Below, piece after piece: positions 59,390-64,000 of a stretch of DNA of 64,000 nt. The position numbers were made by a program, and so were the translations under genes. The notes below the pieces were generated by a model that made no database searches, had not been told where the DNA came from, and was given only the letters and a program-made list of their open reading frames with translations. The stretch spans positions 4,278,001-4,342,000 of the forward strand of contig NZ_CP108131.1 in the NCBI RefSeq assembly GCF_036203305.1, in the 5' to 3' direction. Numbering within the stretch: position 1 is the stretch's first letter; every line of letters starts with the position of its first letter. The DNA comes from Streptomyces sp. NBC_00190 (lineage in GTDB: Bacteria; Actinomycetota; Actinomycetes; Streptomycetales; Streptomycetaceae).

Positions 59390-61195
59390 TCAGCGCGGCA
59401 GGTGCTTGAGCGCGAACTCCAGATCCATCCGGACCTGCTTGATCCGCTCCTCCACGACCAGTGAGCCGTGCCCGGCGTCGTACCGGTACACCTCGTGCAC
59501 CCCGCCGCGTGCCGCCAGCCGGTCCACGTAGTTGTCGATCTGCCGGATCGGGCAGCGGGGGTCGTTGACGCCCGCCGCGATGTGCACGGGGGCCTTCACC
59601 GCGTCGACGTACGTCAGCGGCGAGGACGCCTCGAAGCGGTCCGGGACCTCCTCCGGCGTACCGCCGAAGAGGGTGCGGTCCAGGGACTTCAGCGCCTCCA
59701 TCTCGTCGTGGTAGGCCGTCACGTAGTCCGCGACCGGCACGGCGGCCAGGCCCACCGCCCACGCGTCCGGCTGCGTGCCCAGCCCCAGCAGCGTCAGGTA
59801 GCCGCCCCAGGAGCCGCCCGACAGCACCAGGCGCGCCGGGTCCGCCAGGCCGGAAGCCACCGCCCATGCGCGGACCGCGGCGATGTCTTCCAGCTCGATC
59901 AGGCCGACGCGGTGCTTGAGGGCGTCCGTCCACTCGCGGCCGTAGCCGGTCGAGCCCCGGTAGTTGACCCGCACGACCGCGAAGCCGTGGTCCAGCCAGG
60001 CCGCCGGGGCCGCCGCGAAGGCGTCGCTGTCGTGCCAGGTGGGCCCGCCGTGGATCTCGAAGACCGTCGGGAAGGGGCCTTCGCCGTGGCCGGCGGGGCG
60101 CTGCGCGAGGGCGTGGATCCGCCCGCCGGGGCCCTCCACCCACACGTCCTCGACCGGTACCGAGCCGGGCGGCCGGAAACCGGGAGGGTCCAGGACGATC
60201 CCGCCCGCGGTGGACCGTACGGCCGAGGGCTCGGCAGCCGAGGACCACTGGTACTCGACCGTCCCGTCGGGGCGCGCCGTCGCACCCGACACCGTCCCCG
60301 GCGGCGTGTCCACGCGTACGAGGTCCCGCGCGGCCAGGTCGTAGCGCCAGAGCTCGCTGCGCGCCTCGAAGCCGTGCGCGATGAGCAGGGCGGAGCCGTC
60401 CGGGTACCACTCGGCGCTCACGTCGCCCGGCAGGCCGATCGCGAGTTCCTCCTCGGCGCCCGTGGCCACGTCCCAGACCATCGGCTCCCAGCGGCCGCGC
60501 CGCTGGTGGCCGACCAGCAGCCGGGTGTCGCCCGCGACCGGCGCGAAGCCCAGTACCTCCAGGCCCAGCTCCTCGGTCCCGCCCAGGGAGTCGTCCAGCT
60601 CCGCGACGGTGGTCCCGTCGAGGGTGAGCACGCGCAGCGCGGAGTGCATCGCGTCGCCGTGTTCGGTGTGCTCGACGGCGATCAGCGTCCCGTCGCGGGA
60701 CAGGTCGCCGACCCCGGCGGACTCGCGGTGCCGGTAGATCACGGCGGGCGCCGAGCCGTCGGGGCGTACGACGTGGATCGTGGAGCCCTCCTCGTCGGTG
60801 GAGCGCCCGACGACCGCCGTGCCGTCCCGCCCGATGGCGAGCCCGGCGGGGTAGGAGGGCTCCAGGCCCGGGGTGGCCGGCTCGTCGGGGCCGCCCGCGA
60901 ACGGCTGGCGCACCCAGGTGCCGAACTCGTCGCCGTCGGTGTCGGAGAACCACCAGATCCACTCGCCGTCGGGGGAGAGGGTGCCGTCGGTGGTCCCGTT
61001 GGGGCGGTCGGTGGCCTGCCGCTGGGCGCCCGTGGCGCGGTCCCAGGCGTAGAGCTCGAAGGTCCCGGTCGCGTTGGAGACGAAGAGCGAACGGTCCGGG
61101 GCGTCCTCGGCCCAGTCGGGCAGCCCGACGCGCGGGGCCCGGAACCGCTTCTCCCAGTCGGGCATCTCGGGGGTGATCTCGCTGTCGCTGGTCAT
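59390..61195 (-). CDS. S9-family serine peptidase (prolyl oligopeptidase type)
   Basis: The 601-residue soluble protein has an N-terminal beta-propeller (about 30-350; repeated TGTFELYAWD-, GDEFGTWVRQ-like blades) and a C-terminal alpha/beta hydrolase domain. The triad reads Ser in LSGGSWGGYLTL, Asp in AGVNDPRCPI, and His in RYDAGHGSLV. It cleaves short peptides or acyl-peptides in the cytoplasm. No signal peptide. The ATG at 61195 has a weak ribosome site. Confidence 0.9.
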   Translation of the reverse strand: MTSDSEITPEMPDWEKRFRAPRVGLPDWAEDAPDRSLFVSNATGTFELYAWDRATGAQRQATDRPNGTTDGTLSPDGEWIWWFSDTDGDEFGTWVRQPFAGGPDEPATPGLEPSYPAGLAIGRDGTAVVGRSTDEEGSTIHVVRPDGSAPAVIYRHRESAGVGDLSRDGTLIAVEHTEHGDAMHSALRVLTLDGTTVAELDDSLGGTEELGLEVLGFAPVAGDTRLLVGHQRRGRWEPMVWDVATGAEEELAIGLPGDVSAEWYPDGSALLIAHGFEARSELWRYDLAARDLVRVDTPPGTVSGATARPDGTVEYQWSSAAEPSAVRSTAGGIVLDPPGFRPPGSVPVEDVWVEGPGGRIHALAQRPAGHGEGPFPTVFEIHGGPTWHDSDAFAAAPAAWLDHGFAVVRVNYRGSTGYGREWTDALKHRVGLIELEDIAAVRAWAVASGLADPARLVLSGGSWGGYLTLLGLGTQPDAWAVGLAAVPVADYVTAYHDEMEALKSLDRTLFGGTPEEVPDRFEASSPLTYVDAVKAPVHIAAGVNDPRCPIRQIDNYVDRLAARGGVHEVYRYDAGHGSLVVEERIKQVRMDLEFALKHLPR

Positions 61196-61282
61196 GCGCC
61201 CATTGTGGCCGCAGCGTCCGCCGGGATGCCGACTGCTCCGTACGGGCGCACAGTGGAACCCGTAGCCCAAGGAGGAACGATC

Positions 61283-61459
61283 ATGGCGAAGAAGGCCCGG
61301 ACCGGTCACCACGGCCACCACGCCCACCAGGACTCCGAGACCGCGATGGCGAAGAACACGGCGGCCGAGGCGCGCGCCAAGGCCGCGGTCAGGGACGTGC
61401 AGTCGCTCTCCGCGAAGACGCGCGGCATGCAGCAGAAGGCCCAGGCCAAGCGCGGCTGA
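61283..61459 (+). CDS. Small basic His/Ala/Lys-rich protein
   Basis: A 58-residue protein with a perfect ribosome site (AAGGAGG, seven bases before ATG). It opens AKKARTGHHGHHAHQDSETA, with five His in eight residues, and continues as an Ala/Lys/Arg helix. Net charge is strongly positive. It could bind nucleic acid or metal; no family is recognised. Divergent from the S9 peptidase. Confidence 0.7.
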   Translation: MAKKARTGHHGHHAHQDSETAMAKNTAAEARAKAAVRDVQSLSAKTRGMQQKAQAKRG

Positions 61460-61506
61460 GTCCGCAGGTCCTCGAAGACCGCCCGGACACGGCCTACGGT
61501 GGCGGC

Positions 61507-62808
61507 ATGCGGATGATCGTCCGGGGCGCCCGGCTGCTCCACACCGATGGCCTGTCCGACGTCGAGGTCGCCGAGGACGGCCGGATCGCGCGGGTGATCC
61601 CGTACGACGACCAGAAGGAGCCACCGGCCACGGGCACCCTCATCGAGGCCCACGGCTGCCTCCTGACCGCCCCCTTCGTCGAGCCGCACATCCATCTCGA
61701 CACGGCCCTGACGGCGGGGGAACCGGGTCCGAACGTCTCCGGCACCCTCTGGGAGGGCATCGCCCGCTGGAGCGAGCGCAAGCGGACCCTGACCCGTCAG
61801 GACGTGCTCGCGCGGGCCACCGAGGTGCTGCGCTGGCAGGCGGCGCAGGGGGTGCTGCACGTGCGCGCCCACTGCGACACCACCGACCCGGCCCTCACCG
61901 CGCTCGACGCGCTGCTCGAACTGCGCGACCGGCTCCGGGACGTCATGACCCTGCAGATCGTGGCCTTCCCGCAGGAGGGCATCGTCTCCTTCCCCGGCGG
62001 CGAGGCGCTGCTGCGGGAGGCGATCGCGCGCGGCGCGGACGTCGTCGGCGCCATCCCGCACTTCGAGGACACCCGCGAGGACGGCGTGGCCTCGCTGCGG
62101 ACGGCCTTCGCGCTGGCCGAGGAGAACGGCCTGCGCGTGGACGCCCACTGCGACGAGATCGACGACGAGCAATCCCGTTTCGTGGAAGTACTGGCCACCC
62201 TCGCGCTGCGTACGGGCCTGCGCGAGCGCGCCACGGCCTCCCACACGACGGCGATGGGCTCCTACAACGGCGCGTACAGCTTCAAACTCCAGCACCTGCT
62301 CGCCCGTTCCGGCATCAACCTGGTCTCCAACCCCTTCGCCAACCTGGGCCTCCAGGGCCGCTTCGACGCCTATCCCAAGCGGCGCGGCCTCACCCAGGTC
62401 AAGGAGATGCTGGCGGCGGGGGTCAATGTGGCCTTCGGCCACGACGACGTGATGGACCCGTGGAACGCGCTCGGCACCGGCAACCCGCTCCAGACCGCCC
62501 TGGTCGGGCTGTACGCCGCCCAGCTCACCGGAGCGGACGAGATCCCGCTGGCCTTCTCGATGGTGACGGAGCGTGCGGCGCGGGTCCTGGGCCTGTCGGA
62601 CGCGGAGTACGGCATCACTGAGGGCGCCCCCGCCTCCTTCGTCCTGCTCCCCGCCCCGACGCCCGAGGAGGCGATCCGCCGCCAGGTCCGCCCCCGGTAC
62701 GTCGTCTCGCGCGGCACCGTCATCGCCGAGACCCCGCCCGCGCCGGCCCGGCTGTACTGGCCGGGGGAGCCCCCGTCGGACGTCGACTTCGCCCGGAGCC
62801 TACGCTGA
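61507..62808 (+). CDS. codA: Cytosine deaminase-like amidohydrolase
   Basis: Deaminates cytosine to uracil (salvage). The 433-residue protein shows metal ligands in EPHIHLDTA, HCDEIDDEQSRFVE (catalytic Glu region), and GHDDVMDPWNALG, all typical of CodA. VSNPFANLGLQGRFDAYPKRRG supports the same subgroup. Related isocytosine or creatinine deaminases cannot be excluded. The HD-domain gene starts seven bases after its stop. Confidence 0.87.
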   Translation: MRMIVRGARLLHTDGLSDVEVAEDGRIARVIPYDDQKEPPATGTLIEAHGCLLTAPFVEPHIHLDTALTAGEPGPNVSGTLWEGIARWSERKRTLTRQDVLARATEVLRWQAAQGVLHVRAHCDTTDPALTALDALLELRDRLRDVMTLQIVAFPQEGIVSFPGGEALLREAIARGADVVGAIPHFEDTREDGVASLRTAFALAEENGLRVDAHCDEIDDEQSRFVEVLATLALRTGLRERATASHTTAMGSYNGAYSFKLQHLLARSGINLVSNPFANLGLQGRFDAYPKRRGLTQVKEMLAAGVNVAFGHDDVMDPWNALGTGNPLQTALVGLYAAQLTGADEIPLAFSMVTERAARVLGLSDAEYGITEGAPASFVLLPAPTPEEAIRRQVRPRYVVSRGTVIAETPPAPARLYWPGEPPSDVDFARSLR

Positions 62809-62814
62809 CGCCCC

Positions 62815-63414
62815 ATGACATGGACGCTCGACACCGATTCAGCCCGCGCCGCCCTGGAGATCGCGTCGGAGTACGCGGACGCGGACCTCCTCAACCACTC
62901 GGTCCGCTCGTACGCCTTCGGCGCTCGGTACGCCGGCGTGCACGGCCTCGCGTACGACGCGGAGCTCTTCTACGTGTCGGCCCTCGTCCACGACCTGGGC
63001 CTGACCGCGCCGTTCGACAGCCACACCCTGCCCTTCGAGGAGGCGGGCGGCCATGTCGCGCGCGTGCTGACGGCGGGTCTGGGCTGGCCGGCGGCCCGCC
63101 GGGCCCGCGCCGAAGAGGTGATCGTCCTGCACATGCGGGACGACGTGAGCGCGGCCGAGGACGTGGAGAGCCACCTGCTCCAGGTCGGCACGAGCGCCGA
63201 CGTGTCGGGCCTGCGCGTCGGCGAGTTCGACCCGTCGTTCACGGCGGACCTGCTCGCCGCGTACCCCCGGGGCGACTTCGGCCCGTCCTTCCTCGCGCTC
63301 GTCGAGGACCAGGCGAAGCGCAAGCCCGAGTGCGCGGCGGCCGCCTACGTCGCGGGCGGCGCGGCCACCCGCATCGCGGCGAACCCGCTGGACCGGTTCG
63401 GCCGGCAGGGCTGA
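62815..63414 (+). CDS. HD-domain phosphohydrolase-like protein
   Basis: The 199-residue protein has an HD metal-binding core: NHSVRSYAFGARYA, ELFYVSALVHDLGLT (HD pair), and EVIVLHMRDDVSAAEDVESHLLQVGTSADVSG. It resembles cyanamide-hydratase-type HD proteins. Substrate unknown. It is tightly linked to codA, so a nucleobase-related role is possible but not shown. Confidence 0.8.
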   Translation: MTWTLDTDSARAALEIASEYADADLLNHSVRSYAFGARYAGVHGLAYDAELFYVSALVHDLGLTAPFDSHTLPFEEAGGHVARVLTAGLGWPAARRARAEEVIVLHMRDDVSAAEDVESHLLQVGTSADVSGLRVGEFDPSFTADLLAAYPRGDFGPSFLALVEDQAKRKPECAAAAYVAGGAATRIAANPLDRFGRQG

Positions 63415-63424
63415 GAGCGGGCTG

Positions 63425-64000
63425 TCACAGCCCGCGCTCGATCATGCCGATCAGGTCCTGGCCGGCGTCGTGGGCCTGGGCCTCGGTGACGCCGCGGAGG
63501 GGGCCGTCGATCATCAGCACGGCCAGTCCGTGCACCGCCGACCAGGCGAGGAACTCCGCGCCCGGGCGGCGTTCGGCGGGCAGCAGGCCCGTCGCAACGA
63601 GGCCGTCCAGGGCGGCGCCCAGCAGCTCGAACGGGGTCAGTCCGCCTTCCCCGGCGGCGGTGGTGTCGGTGGCGTAGGCCATGTCGGCCGGGACGTGGAA
63701 CGCGGTGCGGAAGAGCCCGGGCTCGGTCACGGCGAAGCGGATGTAACCGGTCCCGACGGCGCGGAAGCGGGCGCGGGCGACGGCGGGGCCGTCCGCGTCG
63801 CCCGCGTGTGCCACGTCGGCGGTCGCCCGCGCGATCTCGTCCTCCATCGTGAGCGCCACCCGGGCCATGGCCGCCTGCGAGACCCCGTGCACCAGGGCCG
63901 CGCGGTCGGCGAAGTGCCGGTAGGCGGCGTTGGGCGAGACGCCGGCGCGCCGGGTGACCTCGCGCAGCGAGACGGCGTCGGGCCCGCCCTCGCGAGCGAG
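63425..64000 (-). CDS. TetR-family regulator, 5' end outside the window
   Basis: The frame is open to the window edge. The visible part ends a TetR helix-turn-helix (SLREVTRRAGVSPNAAYRHFADRAAL) and continues into an all-helical ligand domain (FRAVGTGYIRFAVTEPGLFRTAF) to the stop at 63427-63425. An internal ATG at 63892 is not the start, because the DNA-binding domain lies before it. Confidence 0.88.
   Translation of the reverse strand, partial: LAREGGPDAVSLREVTRRAGVSPNAAYRHFADRAALVHGVSQAAMARVALTMEDEIARATADVAHAGDADGPAVARARFRAVGTGYIRFAVTEPGLFRTAFHVPADMAYATDTTAAGEGGLTPFELLGAALDGLVATGLLPAERRPGAEFLAWSAVHGLAVLMIDGPLRGVTEAQAHDAGQDLIGMIERGL

Overview
The window is high-GC actinobacterial chromosome and almost certainly comes from a Streptomyces-type organism. 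Third codon positions are strongly GC-biased and GTG or TTG starts are common. It carries a dnaK-grpE-dnaJ-hspR operon with HspR-type (HAIR) operators, an actinobacterial ask-asd pair, SigE-family sigma and DUF4232 proteins, and a parS-like site TGTTTCACGTGAAACA. Gene content looks like chromosomal core rather than a plasmid, phage or terminal arm. I saw no rRNA, tRNA, CRISPR array, insertion sequence or integrase.

Layout. 1-3.7 kb: end of an unknown gene, an EtfD-like membrane Fe-S oxidoreductase and an orphan sugar transferase. 3.8-8.2 kb: the heat-shock operon behind two HAIR operators. 8.2-10.0 kb: a small cassette of a LuxR-type regulator divergent from a secreted peptide with three DSGWG repeats, translationally coupled to a Rieske-like protein whose ligand histidines are replaced; it is closed by a 19-bp perfect hairpin. 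10.0-13.1 kb: a flavin/F420-type oxidase divergent from clpB, sharing a third HAIR operator. 13.2-24.5 kb: housekeeping and conserved-hypothetical genes, including a membrane spermidine-synthase-like protein, pyrE and fba, with a parS-like palindrome between the last two.

24.7-27.9 kb: a tryptophan-to-anthranilate set (kynA, kynU, formamidase-like hydrolase). 28.0-32.8 kb: secreted repeat protein, DUF4232 lipoprotein-like protein, purA and a diacylglycerol-kinase-like pseudoenzyme. 32.9-35.9 kb: GbsR/MarR-type regulator divergent from a two-gene ABC exporter around a perfect operator palindrome. 36.0-43.6 kb: P450, two tandem paralogous NarL-type two-component systems, and an acyltransferase and alpha/beta hydrolase in the second system's operon. 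43.8-45.1 kb: three consecutive damaged genes (frameshift, internal deletion, in-frame stop).

45.2-52.1 kb: Ser/Thr kinase, DJ-1/PfpI-MarR operon, class III aminotransferase, GntR regulator, a conserved unknown and a SLATT membrane protein. 52.4-56.5 kb: ybaB-recR-DUF5063 followed by ask-asd; ask carries a likely internal start, and Asd lacks the signature arginine. 56.7-64.0 kb: SigE-family sigma factor with a coupled membrane DUF4232 protein, SURF1, S9 peptidase, cytosine deaminase, HD protein and a TetR regulator cut by the window edge.

The best candidate for an undescribed system is the regulator/DSGWG-peptide/Rieske-like cassette at 8201-9966. Everything here was read by eye from sequence; family names rest on motif recognition, not on searches.
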